The notes: a model not told the origin generated them from the sequence alone. 64,000 nt of DNA from Rapidithrix thailandica (GCF_039710355.1 NZ_JBDKWZ010000011.1:1-64000); one strand, 5' to 3'; positions 25,289-34,011 are shown, counted from the first letter of the stretch. Numbers and translations: made by a program.

Positions 25289-25984
25289 TTGATGAACCGT
25301 TTCTTAACCACGGATGAAGCCTTGCGGCTCCTTCATATTTGCAATGATTGTGAAATCCCTTTTCAATACGACCGGGAAAAGCACCGGTTGCTCATTCCTT
25401 ACGAAAGTCAGGGTGGGCAAGAGGAAGTAAAGTTTCGGCTACCGATACATGTACCGGAGCCGGAGAGTCCGGATGAATTTGAGGAGGAAGGGATTAACTA
25501 TGTACTGGTTCTCATTCAATCCGGAAGTGCTGCCGTAGGATATTTTGAGCATGATTTAAACCTCGATCATAAGGTGTTTAAATCCTATATGGTGAGAAAA
25601 AAGCAAGGCAAGAGCCAAGTGAAGTATTTGAAGTCCAAAGGCAAGTCCAGGGCTGGTTCAAGAGTGAGGTTGGCAAATACTGTCAATTTTTTTGAAAATA
25701 TCAACGAGCGCCTCCAACAGTATTTTGATGACTATAATGTTCACCGGATCGCTGTCAGTTGTTCTAAAACCTTAATCCCCTTTGTTTTCAATTCCAAAGT
25801 AGAATGCCCTTTTACGAAAAAAGACGAGCGTATTTTGAAAATTCCCAAGCATTTGCCCGCTCCTAATTACGAGGTTTTGTTGGAGGCCCACCGGTTTTTG
25901 ATGAAAGGAGAGTTGATTTTTGACGAACCAGCACAGGCTTTTGTAGAAAGATTGCTTCAAAAGGCCGGAGCAGGAAGTGATTGA
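25289..25984 (+). CDS. VLRF1-like (Vms1/eRF1-related) release-factor homologue
   Basis: This 231-residue soluble protein matches the core of the Vms1/ANKZF1 peptidyl-tRNA hydrolase domain. VLVLIQSGSAAVGYFE (72-87) is the family's first strand pair. KSYMVRKKQGKSQVKYLKSK (98-117) corresponds to the T-V-R-x-K-Q-G-G-S-Q loop that carries the catalytic glutamine (Q110 here). SRAGSRVRLANTVNFFENIN (120-139) corresponds to the S-A-G-x-x-L-R-R-Y-N-E helix. Bacteroidota encode short versions without the ankyrin/zinc-finger parts of the eukaryotic proteins. Known members cleave nascent chains from tRNA on split ribosomes. The function here is inferred; the match is made by eye from motifs. Confidence 0.68.
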   Translation: MMNRFLTTDEALRLLHICNDCEIPFQYDREKHRLLIPYESQGGQEEVKFRLPIHVPEPESPDEFEEEGINYVLVLIQSGSAAVGYFEHDLNLDHKVFKSYMVRKKQGKSQVKYLKSKGKSRAGSRVRLANTVNFFENINERLQQYFDDYNVHRIAVSCSKTLIPFVFNSKVECPFTKKDERILKIPKHLPAPNYEVLLEAHRFLMKGELIFDEPAQAFVERLLQKAGAGSD

Positions 25985-26260
25985 GTGTATAAATTTTCTG
26001 CAAGGTATTCCACGAAACAGATATCTCTCTTTTCAGGTATTAAAACTATCCGGATTAGACAGGGCTTAAAAAATCACAAACTGGTGTTGATATGTTGATA
26101 AGTATGTTGATAACTAATGGGTTGTGCTTTTCGCTTGGGCAAAAAATATTGGGGTCTTTATGCGAAATCATAACCGTGGATATACCCTCTACAGTATGTA
26201 CCTCTTACTCTCTGCGAAAGTCAAAAAAAACAATCTTTTTCCGTTCCGGCTTACAAATCG

Positions 26261-26288
26261 GAAATTAAGATTTCGAAATCTTAATTTC
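26261..26288. promoter_or_regulatory. 28-bp perfect palindrome upstream of lysS (possible operator)
   Basis: GAAATTAAGATTTC (26261-26274) is followed directly by its exact reverse complement (26275-26288), with no spacer. It ends 5 bases before the candidate lysS -7 box, so a bound dimer would block the -33 region. It has no T-run of terminator type. Confidence 0.5.
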
Positions 26289-26293
26289 TTAAC

Positions 26294-26301
26294 TAATTTT
26301 G
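26294..26301 (+). promoter_or_regulatory. Candidate lysS -7 box
   Basis: TAATTTTG fits TAnnTTTG exactly and lies 71 bases upstream of the lysS start. No TTG lies at the usual -33 distance; that interval is occupied by the palindrome. Confidence 0.35.
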
Positions 26302-26372
26302 CCATTGCTGTGTAATATGGCATATGTGAACCATAAGGGTTTTGTATAAATCCAAATTGAATACTGAATACG

Positions 26373-28124
26373 ATGCAAATACTTAGTGAACAAGAGATTC
26401 AAAGAAGGGAAAAAAGGCAAGAATTAATGAAATTAGGGGTAGAGCCCTATCCTGCCGAGTCCTTTGAGGTAAATGTTACCACCAAAGATATTTTAACCAA
26501 CTATCCCAGGTTTAAAACTCACTATAAGGATATTTCGATTGCCGGTCGTTTAATGATTAAACGGGTGCAGGGAAAGGCTTCTTTTGCGGAGATCCAAGAC
26601 GCTTCGGGCCGTATTCAAATTTATGTGAACCGGGATGAAATATGCCCGGAAGAGGACAAAACTCTTTACAACACAGTATTCAAAAAACTGATGGATATCG
26701 GGGATATCATCGGGATTAAGGGATATGTATTTACCACCCAAATGGGGGAAATTACTATTCATGTAAAAGAGTTAAAACTCTTGTCAAAATCCTTGAAACC
26801 TCTCCCTATTGTAAAAACGACTACAGACGAAGAGGGCAAAGAAACCGTACATGATGCCTTTCAGGATTCGGAAATGCGTTATCGCCAACGCTATGTGGAT
26901 TTGATAGTAAACCCTGAAGTCAGAGAGGTGTTTATCAAACGCACTAAGTTGATGAATGTCATGCGCAATCATCTGAACGATAAAGGGTACCTGGAAGTAG
27001 AAACGCCCATATTGCAACCTCTTTACGGAGGAGCGGCAGCCCGTCCTTTCAAAACACATCACAATACCTTGGACATGACATTGTACATGCGTATTGCCAA
27101 TGAACTGTATTTGAAAAGACTGATTGTCGGGGGGTATGATGGGGTGTACGAGTTTTCAAAAGACTTTAGAAATGAGGGAATGAGCCGTTTTCATAATCCG
27201 GAGTTTACGCAAATTGAACTGTACGTAGCCTATAAAGACTATGAGTGGATGATGGATTTGGTGGAAGAATTGGTAGAGAAGATCGCCTTGGAATTACACG
27301 GTGACACCAAAGTGCAAGTAGGGGAGAACATCATCGACTTCCAACGACCTTGGAAACGCTATACCATGTTTGAGGCTATTGAGGAGTTTACCGGAATTGA
27401 TATTTCGGAAATGGATGAACCGACCTTGGTGGATACTGCTAAAAAACTGGATGTGAAGGTGGATGATACGATGGGCAAAGGCAAACTGATCGATGAAATT
27501 TTCGGTGAAAAATGTGAACCTTATTTGATACAACCTACCTTTATTACGGACTATCCGGTAGAGATGAGTCCATTGGCGAAAAAGCACCGTGACAAACCGG
27601 GTTTGGTAGAACGGTTTGAAGCGATCTGTAACGGAAAAGAAATTTGTAACTCATTCTCCGAGTTGAATGATCCCATCGATCAACGCAAACGGTTTGAAGA
27701 GCAATTGGAGTTGGGTAAGAGAGGCGATGACGAAGCGATGGTCTTGGACGAAGATTTCTTAAGAGCCTTGGAGTACGGAATGCCTCCAACAGCCGGATTA
27801 GGAATCGGTATTGACCGTCTTTCGATGATCATGACCAATCAACCGTCCATTCAAGACGTTTTGTTTTTCCCACAGATGAAACCGGAGAAGCAACCGGAAA
27901 TAGCCACCTTGGAAGACTACAAAAAACTAGGTGTACGGGAAGAGTTAGTCCCTATTTTGCAGAAATTAGGTTTATATACCATTGAAGCGCTACAAGAGGC
28001 CATTCCAAGTAAGCTGTTCAATGATGTATGTGGAATGCGAAAGAAGATGAAGTTAAAAGAGGTGAAAAACCCTTCGAAAGAAGAAGTGGAAGCTTGGGTA
28101 ACAGCGAAAGTAGAAGAAGAGTAA
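26373..28124 (+). CDS. lysS: Lysine--tRNA ligase (class II), with C-terminal extension
   Basis: LysS charges tRNA-Lys. The 583-residue class II enzyme has an N-terminal OB-fold anticodon-binding domain (about 50-150, with GRLMIKRVQGKASFAEIQD) and a catalytic core (about 180-500). Motif 2 is FRNEGMSRFHNPEFT and motif 3 is GLGIGIDRLSMIM. After motif 3 come about 75 extra residues (about 508-583), including KLGVREELVPILQKLGLYTI and a lysine/glutamate-rich end. This tail is absent from E. coli LysS (505 residues) but common in Bacteroidota, and looks like a small helical module. A strong terminator follows. Confidence 0.97.
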   Translation: MQILSEQEIQRREKRQELMKLGVEPYPAESFEVNVTTKDILTNYPRFKTHYKDISIAGRLMIKRVQGKASFAEIQDASGRIQIYVNRDEICPEEDKTLYNTVFKKLMDIGDIIGIKGYVFTTQMGEITIHVKELKLLSKSLKPLPIVKTTTDEEGKETVHDAFQDSEMRYRQRYVDLIVNPEVREVFIKRTKLMNVMRNHLNDKGYLEVETPILQPLYGGAAARPFKTHHNTLDMTLYMRIANELYLKRLIVGGYDGVYEFSKDFRNEGMSRFHNPEFTQIELYVAYKDYEWMMDLVEELVEKIALELHGDTKVQVGENIIDFQRPWKRYTMFEAIEEFTGIDISEMDEPTLVDTAKKLDVKVDDTMGKGKLIDEIFGEKCEPYLIQPTFITDYPVEMSPLAKKHRDKPGLVERFEAICNGKEICNSFSELNDPIDQRKRFEEQLELGKRGDDEAMVLDEDFLRALEYGMPPTAGLGIGIDRLSMIMTNQPSIQDVLFFPQMKPEKQPEIATLEDYKKLGVREELVPILQKLGLYTIEALQEAIPSKLFNDVCGMRKKMKLKEVKNPSKEEVEAWVTAKVEEE

Positions 28125-28146
28125 AAATTAGTTGAAAAACAGGGGG

Positions 28147-28184
28147 AAGGGGGAAAGGATTCAGGTCTTTCCCCCTTTTTCTAT
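28147..28184 (+). terminator. Terminator between lysS and mscS
   Basis: AAGGGGGAAAG (28147-28157) pairs perfectly with CTTTCCCCCTT (28167-28177) around a 9-base loop and is followed by T residues. It lies between convergent genes and probably serves lysS mainly. Confidence 0.85.
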
Positions 28185-28202
28185 CTTGAAAGTTCCTGAG
28201 AG

Positions 28203-29126
28203 TTACATCTTGCTGTTTTGATCCGCTTGGTTTTTGAATGGGTGATTGATTTGCTCGGAAAGCGCTTTACCTCCTTTGATATTAAAATCGATCGTCCGGA
28301 TCGGCCATGGAATACTGATATCGTTTTGGTCAAAAGCTTTTTTAATTTCTATAATCGCTTTGTTTTTTGCCATTAGGTAATCTGCCTGGTGGTTGGAGTT
28401 GATCCAAAAATAAACTTCAAAATCAATGGAACTTTCATTAAAAGTGGTGTAGTTGATCAACATATCATCTTTATAAGTAATATAAGGCAAATCCATTAAG
28501 GTATTCCTGACCACATTTTGTACGAACTCCAGGTTTTCGGCATAAGAAACTCCCACTTCCAATTTCACTTTGCGGCCGGGAGTAGAGTGGAAATTAGTAA
28601 AAGGATTTTCGATGATTTCTTTGGATGGAATCAAAACGATTTGCCCGTCAAAAGTCTTGAGATGCACCACCCGTAAGTCAATTTGCTTTACAACCCCCAT
28701 ATACTCGTTGATCTCAATTAAATCACCTACCCTCAATGGACGCTCCACCGCAATGATAATTCCCGAAATAATATTAGTGGCGATATTTTGAAAGGCGAAG
28801 CTAAGCCCCAATCCGATGATGCCGGCACCGGCCAAAAGGGATGTGACCGTTTCATCCAGATTCAGAATATTGAGTGTGATAAGGATCCCTTCTATAACGA
28901 CAAAATAGTACAACAGGATAGAGAACAACCTGCGAATGGTGACATTATCAATAAATTTTTCGAAGAGGGAAAGAGAGGCTTTTTTTAGCAGTTTGGCTAT
29001 TTGCAACGTAACAACAATGACAAAGGTGGCAATCAGAAGGTTGGGCAATAAGTCAATAAACCCTACCAGCCAGTTTACTATTTTTTCTTCAACAATTTTT
29101 TTTCCTAACTCCAAAATTTCCTTCAT
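28203..29126 (-). CDS. Small-conductance mechanosensitive channel (MscS family)
   Basis: MscS channels open under membrane tension and release solutes during hypo-osmotic shock. I start at ATG 29126 (MKEILELGKKIV), giving 307 residues; the longer frame begins with a TTG. Three membrane helices lie at about 20-42, 62-85 and 90-120. The pore-lining third helix has LAGAGIIGLGLSFAFQNIAT, the glycine/alanine packing pattern of MscS. A beta domain follows with VGDLIEINEYMGVVKQIDLR and PSKEIIENPFTNF, and an alpha/beta C-terminal vestibule with ISIPWPIRTI. All hallmarks are present. Inner membrane. Confidence 0.95.
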   Translation of the reverse strand: MKEILELGKKIVEEKIVNWLVGFIDLLPNLLIATFVIVVTLQIAKLLKKASLSLFEKFIDNVTIRRLFSILLYYFVVIEGILITLNILNLDETVTSLLAGAGIIGLGLSFAFQNIATNIISGIIIAVERPLRVGDLIEINEYMGVVKQIDLRVVHLKTFDGQIVLIPSKEIIENPFTNFHSTPGRKVKLEVGVSYAENLEFVQNVVRNTLMDLPYITYKDDMLINYTTFNESSIDFEVYFWINSNHQADYLMAKNKAIIEIKKAFDQNDISIPWPIRTIDFNIKGGKALSEQINHPFKNQADQNSKM

Positions 29127-29486
29127 GAATAATTGAATATTTGAGAAACCTAACAAAAGAAGCTGCAATCTACATCAATTCGGGATTATCTTATGCACTA
29201 TGTGATCGTGATGTATCTTTTTTGTGAAAATTTAAACATACTCTTAAAGGGTATTGGATGTAAATTATGTTTTAAAAATACTGTTTTTGACATTAACCTC
29301 TAATGAAAAAGCCATTTATAAATTGATAGTCAAGTAGTTGTTGTTCGTGAGAGTAGTATACGGGGTAGTATAAAACTCGATGATATCCTCATAAAATGGC
29401 TTAAACAACCAGAAGAGTATTTGCTAATTTGAAGAATGTATCTCATTTTTGTCATTATTTAAAATAAGTCTAAATAAATATATAGT
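29127..29486. other. Divergent intergenic region with the second dispersed-repeat copy
   Basis: The 360 bases separate mscS and the LuxR-type regulator gene. They contain the 24-bp repeat copy at 29228-29251. No exact TAnnTTTG box was found for either gene. Confidence 0.4.
29228..29251 (+). repeat. 24-bp dispersed repeat, copy 2
   Basis: AAATTTAAACATACTCTTA followed by AAGGG differs from the copy at 20792-20815 at 2 of 24 positions. It lies 235 bases upstream of the regulator gene. Confidence 0.5.
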
Positions 29487-30143
29487 ATGCCAATTTCCAG
29501 CACTACCATCATACTAGCGGATACTCAAGATCTTATATCGAATGGGATTAAATACCTCTTTTCCCATCAAAAACAGTATCAATTGATTAGCACAGTTGGC
29601 ACTCAAAAGGATTTATGGCAAGTGTTAGAAACGGCTCAGCCCGACTTATTGATCATTGATTATCTGAATGTGCGAAATCTACAAGTAGAGGATTTACAAC
29701 AAATTAAAGGGACGTTTCCGGCAGTTCAAATTTTGATCATCACTGCGGATAAGTCCAAAGAAAATATCCTTAAAGCACTGAAAATAGGTGTTATAGGCTT
29801 TCTAACAAAAGATTGTTCCAGTGAAGAGGTGCTTCAAGCAATCTGCTCCGTTATGGATGATAAAAAGTTCTACTGCCAAAGAGTGTTGGAGTTTTTAATG
29901 GAGGAACGGGTTGCAAAAGAAGAAAAAAGTATGCATCAATTCAGTGCTCGCGAGATGCAAGTCATTCGCTTGATTGCCAAAGGCAAATCCACTCAGGAAA
30001 TCGCCGATGTTCTGTGTTTGAGTTTTCATACCATTAATTCCCACCGCAAGAATATTCTCAAAAAACTCAAAGTAAAATCTCCGGTGGAATTGGTCGTAAA
30101 AGCGATAGAAATGGGCTTAATCACCCCCAATAGCAAATCTTAG
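29487..30143 (+). CDS. NarL/FixJ-type response regulator
   Basis: The 218-residue protein has an N-terminal receiver (about 5-125) with phospho-acceptor D58 (DLLIIDYL), switch threonine T86 (ILIITAD) and lysine K108 (GFLTKD). A LuxR-type DNA-binding domain (about 150-212) follows, with FSAREMQVIRLIAKGKSTQE and LSFHTINSHRKNILKKL. The N-terminal acidic pair is reduced to D12, with T13 in the second position. It should bind DNA as a phosphorylation-dependent dimer. No kinase is adjacent. The heme operon starts about 1 kb downstream in the same direction, and an output-less histidine kinase lies at the island's other end, so a link to heme regulation is possible but unproven. Confidence 0.9.
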   Translation: MPISSTTIILADTQDLISNGIKYLFSHQKQYQLISTVGTQKDLWQVLETAQPDLLIIDYLNVRNLQVEDLQQIKGTFPAVQILIITADKSKENILKALKIGVIGFLTKDCSSEEVLQAICSVMDDKKFYCQRVLEFLMEERVAKEEKSMHQFSAREMQVIRLIAKGKSTQEIADVLCLSFHTINSHRKNILKKLKVKSPVELVVKAIEMGLITPNSKS

Positions 30144-30217
30144 CATAGCACGTTTTGACGATTAACTTGTAAGTTTGTTGGCAGAATGACTATGTGCCAC
30201 CCAATAAGCTTATATCC

Positions 30218-30589
30218 ATGCCGGCTTCTCAAGGAAAAACGTTGCTCAAATTTCTTTTTTATATTGTCAGTATCAGTTTAATTGTTTGGGGATGGAAAAC
30301 AGATACGATTGACTTTTTTTCATGGACCGCCAGAGTCTATGCATTCTGGTTGGGTATTGCCATTCTTTCGGCAATCATGTGGGCATTGGGTCCTTTGAAT
30401 TCCCCGAAATGGCCATTGGTCGCTTGGCTATGGGCTGCTTTGCTTCTCGTTGATGCCTGGTTTATTTGGAGAATGTCCGGCCATGGTAATTTATGGTATG
30501 CCGTAGCTACTACCGTATTGGTGATTCCCTCCGGATTCGGTATCGGTATGTTAGTATTGACCGTAGAGAAATATAAAAGAAAAAAATAG
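30218..30589 (+). CDS. Small multi-pass membrane protein of unknown function
   Basis: The 123-residue protein starts best at ATG 30218; a GTG eight codons upstream is the alternative. It has four hydrophobic segments (about 8-24, 36-56, 63-80 and 90-112) and ends in a basic KYKRKK tail, which predicts a cytoplasmic C-terminus. Tryptophans are abundant. It resembles small four-helix membrane proteins of the DUF2568/YrdB kind in size and layout, but I cannot confirm a family. It follows the response-regulator gene after 74 bases, so they may be co-transcribed. Confidence 0.6.
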   Translation: MPASQGKTLLKFLFYIVSISLIVWGWKTDTIDFFSWTARVYAFWLGIAILSAIMWALGPLNSPKWPLVAWLWAALLLVDAWFIWRMSGHGNLWYAVATTVLVIPSGFGIGMLVLTVEKYKRKK

Positions 30590-31053
30590 GGGCTAATTGG
30601 ACTTGTCATATTGAGGTTCTCCTATCGTTTGTCTGTCCCCAATCAAATCGTGAATGATCGTTCCCGGAAGGCCGATCCCGGAAGGCTCTTCTTACTATTT
30701 CCGATCAAATCTCTTTCGTATTGAACAAGGTTTTTCAATCACTTATCATTTTCATCCTGTAACTAGACTCCTTTATGGTTTATTTAAACGGAGCGATACA
30801 GGGGGGGAGGTGGATTAGAAATTTAGCATTTTTAAAATTGAAGTTTCAGAATAAATTGAAATAAAAGAAAATACTCGGTTCTACTTCCCATCAAAACGGC
30901 AATACTTGGTGAAAGCAAGGAGGGTAAGCGGTATTGAAGTATGGCCTTTTGCGTAAATGCTAAATTATATATACCTAATAGTAGTGATGTATACCTATAA
31001 ATAGTATACGCTATTCCCTAGTAAAGGAAAGGTAAATACGCTTGGTCTAGCGA
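30590..31053. other. Intergenic region upstream of the heme operon
   Basis: No gene is supported. Near its start, TCCCGGAAGGC occurs twice as a perfect 11-bp direct repeat (30662-30672 and 30676-30686, 14-bp period). The end is AT-rich and leads into the hmuT promoter. Confidence 0.4.
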
Positions 31054-31084
31054 TTGACAAGGAGAAAGGCGACCTATACCTTTG
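31054..31084 (+). promoter_or_regulatory. Promoter of the heme-uptake operon
   Basis: TTG at 31054-31056, 20 bases of spacer, then TACCTTTG at 31077-31084: an excellent match to the Bacteroidota TTG-N19-21-TAnnTTTG promoter. Transcription would start near 31091, giving a leader of about 25 bases before hmuT. Confidence 0.7.
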
Positions 31085-31115
31085 TAGTAATTTAAAATCA
31101 TTCTAAATAACAGAT

Positions 31116-32009
31116 ATGCTTAAGATCAAAACCCTCTTCATATTACTTATGGCTTGCGCAGTTTATGCCTGTGGGCCGAAACAATCGGCCGAAACCGTAG
31201 AAAATCAGAAACAAAACGATGAAAAGGTACTGCATAAACTCGTGACAATTGGAGGTACTGTTTCAGAAATTGTTTGTGCATTAGGCAAGCAAGAGTGGAT
31301 TGTAGCTACTGACCGGACGAGTACTTATCCAGCTGCTCTTCAACAGTTGCCTTCGGTGGGGTACCGGACGAATATCAAAGCCGAAGGAGTTGTTTCTACC
31401 GGGGCCAACATGGTATTGGCGGACGAAACCAGTATGAATCCGGATTTAAAAACTCAATTGGAGGATGCCGGAATTACTGTAAAAGTATTCAAAAACGAAT
31501 TAACCCTTGACGGTACCAAGAAGTTGATCCATGAAGTGGCAGAAAGTTTGAACTTGAAGGAGGAAGGAACGAACTTGGTACAAAGCCTGGAAGCCGACTG
31601 GCAAAAAGTAACGGAAAAACTGCAAGGCGTAGCAACAAAACCCAGTGTCATATTTGTCTATGCCAGAGGGGCAGGAACGATGAATATTGCCGGAAAAGGT
31701 ACTTTTGCTGATGAGATGATCCGCTTGGCAGGGGGCACTCCGGCCATTCGGGATATTGAGCAGTTCAAACCCTTAACTTCCGAAGCCTTGATCGAAGCCA
31801 ATCCGGATTTTCTTTTGTTTTTTGATTCGGGCTTGGAAAGCCTGGGTGGGGTAGAAGGTGCCCTGAAAATTACCGGGGTGGCAGAAACTACGGCCGGGAA
31901 GCAAAAGAATATTATCGCTATGGAAGGACAATATTTATCCGGCTTTGGTCCCAGGGTAGTGCAAGCAGTCTTGGAATTAAGTGAATTGATTCACCCCCAA
32001 GCTCAATAA
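31116..32009 (+). CDS. hmuT: Heme ABC transporter substrate-binding lipoprotein
   Basis: HmuT captures heme in the periplasm and hands it to the HmuU permease. The 297-residue protein has a lipoprotein signal (MLKIKTLFILLMACAVYAC, cysteine 19 in lipobox V-Y-A-C). A class III periplasmic-binding fold follows, with two lobes joined by a helix. Family motifs are VTIGGTVSEIVCALG (about 43-57), VGYRTNIKAEGVVS, and GKGTFADEMIRLAGGTPAI near 192. Other FecCD-linked binding proteins bind siderophores or cobalamin; heme is preferred here because hmuS, a heme receptor and hmuY are in the same cluster. First gene of the operon. Confidence 0.92.
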   Translation: MLKIKTLFILLMACAVYACGPKQSAETVENQKQNDEKVLHKLVTIGGTVSEIVCALGKQEWIVATDRTSTYPAALQQLPSVGYRTNIKAEGVVSTGANMVLADETSMNPDLKTQLEDAGITVKVFKNELTLDGTKKLIHEVAESLNLKEEGTNLVQSLEADWQKVTEKLQGVATKPSVIFVYARGAGTMNIAGKGTFADEMIRLAGGTPAIRDIEQFKPLTSEALIEANPDFLLFFDSGLESLGGVEGALKITGVAETTAGKQKNIIAMEGQYLSGFGPRVVQAVLELSELIHPQAQ

Positions 32010-32061
32010 AGGTTGATTGTGAGGTTGCCTTTGAGGCGACCTATTGTGAGAAGAAGAATTT

Positions 32062-33105
32062 ATGAATAAAACTACATTGATACTGTTGGCTTTGTCCGGA
32101 CTATTGGGGTTGAGCGTTTTGTGGTCACTTTCTGTAGGTGCGGTAGACATTAGTAGCGGACAAGTCGTGAGTGTTTTTTTACAAAAGCTTTTGGATGTTT
32201 CCTGGATGGACTTTTCAGATCAACAGGCGAGAGTTTTGATGGATATCCGCTTCCCTCGCATTCTGTTCTCAGTAGCAATTGGGGGGGGCTTAGGGATCAG
32301 CGGAGCAGCCATGCAAGGTTTGTTTCGCAATCCTTTGGTGGAGCCTGGTTTGATAGGAGTGTCCAGCGGAGCAGCATTGATGGCCGTATTGTTAATCGTC
32401 TTTGGCAGTTTATTGCCAGCGGAAATCTTTGAGCAATGGAAAAATAACCTACAGCCATTGGTTGCCTTTGTCGGTGGCTTAATTACCACACTGCTTGTAT
32501 ACCGATTGAGTCGGCGAAATGGTAAGACGCAAGTTACATTATTGATTTTGTCAGGCGTGGCGATCAATGCGATTTTAGGAGCCAGTATTGGTTTGGCCTT
32601 GTACTTTGCCGATGACCAGGCCTTGAGAAGCTATACTTTCTGGAGTATGGGCGATCTGGGCGGGGCATCGTGGAGCAAAGCGGGTTTATCGATTCCTTTG
32701 GTATGTGTGCCCGCTCTGTTTTTAGTTTTCTTTTATAAACCCTTGAATGCACTGGCTTTGGGCGAAGCGGAAGCCTGGCACCTGGGAGTCTCTGTAGAAA
32801 AGGTGAAATATGTCATCATCGGACTGAGTGCTTTATCCATTGGGGCCTCGGTGGCCGTAGCAGGAATGATCGGATTTGTCGGCTTGGTAGTCCCTCATAT
32901 TTTGCGGGTCACTTTCGGTCCCAATCACCAACTTATTCTGCCAGGATCTATGATAACAGGCGCTTTGTTACTCAATTTAGCGGACTTATTTGCCCGCACA
33001 GTGGTAGCGCCCTCCGAAATCCCCATTGGGATTGTTACGGCTTGTATCGGAGGGCCTTTTTTTCTCTGGCTATTAATGAATGTCAATCAAAAACGCTTGG
33101 TTTAA
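32062..33105 (+). CDS. hmuU: Heme ABC transporter permease (FecCD family)
   Basis: HmuU forms the inner-membrane channel as a dimer. The 347-residue protein is very hydrophobic, with about nine to ten membrane helices. It shows the FecCD/BtuC signatures RFPRILFSVAIGGGLGISGA (with P-R-x-L), GVSSGAALMAV, and the C-terminal cytoplasmic coupling segment GFVGLVVPHILRVTFGPNHQ. The last helix pair ends with EIPIGIVTACIGGPFFLWLL. It follows hmuT after 52 bases. All elements of an intact permease are present. Confidence 0.95.
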   Translation: MNKTTLILLALSGLLGLSVLWSLSVGAVDISSGQVVSVFLQKLLDVSWMDFSDQQARVLMDIRFPRILFSVAIGGGLGISGAAMQGLFRNPLVEPGLIGVSSGAALMAVLLIVFGSLLPAEIFEQWKNNLQPLVAFVGGLITTLLVYRLSRRNGKTQVTLLILSGVAINAILGASIGLALYFADDQALRSYTFWSMGDLGGASWSKAGLSIPLVCVPALFLVFFYKPLNALALGEAEAWHLGVSVEKVKYVIIGLSALSIGASVAVAGMIGFVGLVVPHILRVTFGPNHQLILPGSMITGALLLNLADLFARTVVAPSEIPIGIVTACIGGPFFLWLLMNVNQKRLV

Positions 33106-33183
33106 GAGAGTATAAAGGTCGAGTCATATCGGTTTCGAATTTGTGATTCCGTTCCTGCAATTCCTGATGTTTAACTATTTGAA

Positions 33184-34011
33184 ATGTATCAAATAACCGT
33201 ACAAAAACATACTGTTGGTCATAAGGTGTTACTTTCAGACTTGAGTTTGGAAATAAAACCGGGAAAAGTATTTGCGATTTTAGGGCCAAATGGTGCCGGG
33301 AAGTCTACCTTATTGAAGTTGCTTTCAGGGGAAGCAAAGGTTAAGAAGGGACGCGTTGTACTTAACCAGTTGCCAATTGAGAAGATTCCTCCGGCACAAT
33401 TAGCCGGTATGCGGGCCGTATTGCCACAGCACTCTCAAGTAGCCTTTCCTTATACCGCTTTGGAAGTTGTAAAGATGGGAGGGTTTTCGTGGAAAATGTC
33501 ACAGGGAGACTTGACTGTGAAAGCCCGGAAAATCATGCAGGACCTGGAAGTAGATCATTTGAAAGACCGGGTAATTACTACCTTATCCGGTGGAGAGCAA
33601 CAAAGGGTTCAATTAGCCCGGGTAGCTTTACAAATCAGTCAACCTTCGGAAACGGATAAGTTTTTGTTGCTAGACGAACCCTCTTCCAGTTTGGATATGG
33701 CCTGTCAGCATTTGATCTTTGGGTTTGTAAAAGAACTTACTCAACAACAAATCGGAGTGATTGTGATTGTACATGATTTGAATATTGCGTTACAGTATGC
33801 CGATGAAGCGGCTTTGCTTATGAAGGGTAAGTTGCTGACCTTAGGGACAACAGAAGAAGTATTGACGCAAAAGAATATAGAAAAGGCTTACCAACATCCG
33901 GTAAGGGTGGTGTACGATCCGGAGGGATACAGAAGCCCCATCATTTTGTCAGAACCGAAGCCGGTTAAGGCAACAAGTACAGAGAGGGAAAAAGCCGTTT
34001 TCAAAGATTGA
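33184..34011 (+). CDS. hmuV: Heme ABC transporter ATP-binding protein
   Basis: HmuV drives heme import through HmuU by ATP hydrolysis. The 275-residue protein has Walker A GPNGAGKST (about 37-45), a Q-loop near LPQHSQ, signature LSGGEQQRVQLARV, Walker B FLLLDEPSSSLD and the switch histidine in VIVIVHDLN. The V-H-D-L-N-I-A-L-Q-Y-A-D segment is typical of FecE/HmuV subunits. It follows hmuU after 78 bases. Cytoplasmic face of the inner membrane. Confidence 0.95.
   Translation: MYQITVQKHTVGHKVLLSDLSLEIKPGKVFAILGPNGAGKSTLLKLLSGEAKVKKGRVVLNQLPIEKIPPAQLAGMRAVLPQHSQVAFPYTALEVVKMGGFSWKMSQGDLTVKARKIMQDLEVDHLKDRVITTLSGGEQQRVQLARVALQISQPSETDKFLLLDEPSSSLDMACQHLIFGFVKELTQQQIGVIVIVHDLNIALQYADEAALLMKGKLLTLGTTEEVLTQKNIEKAYQHPVRVVYDPEGYRSPIILSEPKPVKATSTEREKAVFKD

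Larger units (their letters stand above)
25985..26372. other. Intergenic region upstream of lysS with a perfect palindrome and -7 box
   Basis: The 388 bases hold a 28-bp palindrome (26261-26288) and a -7 box (26294-26301) ahead of lysS. A 63-codon frame at 26124-26315 runs through the palindrome and has no recognisable features, so I do not call it. Confidence 0.5.

Noticed and set aside
26124..26315. 63-codon open frame upstream of lysS
   Set aside because: It passes through the palindrome and the candidate promoter, has no recognisable motif or signal peptide, and its coding pattern is unlike neighbouring genes.
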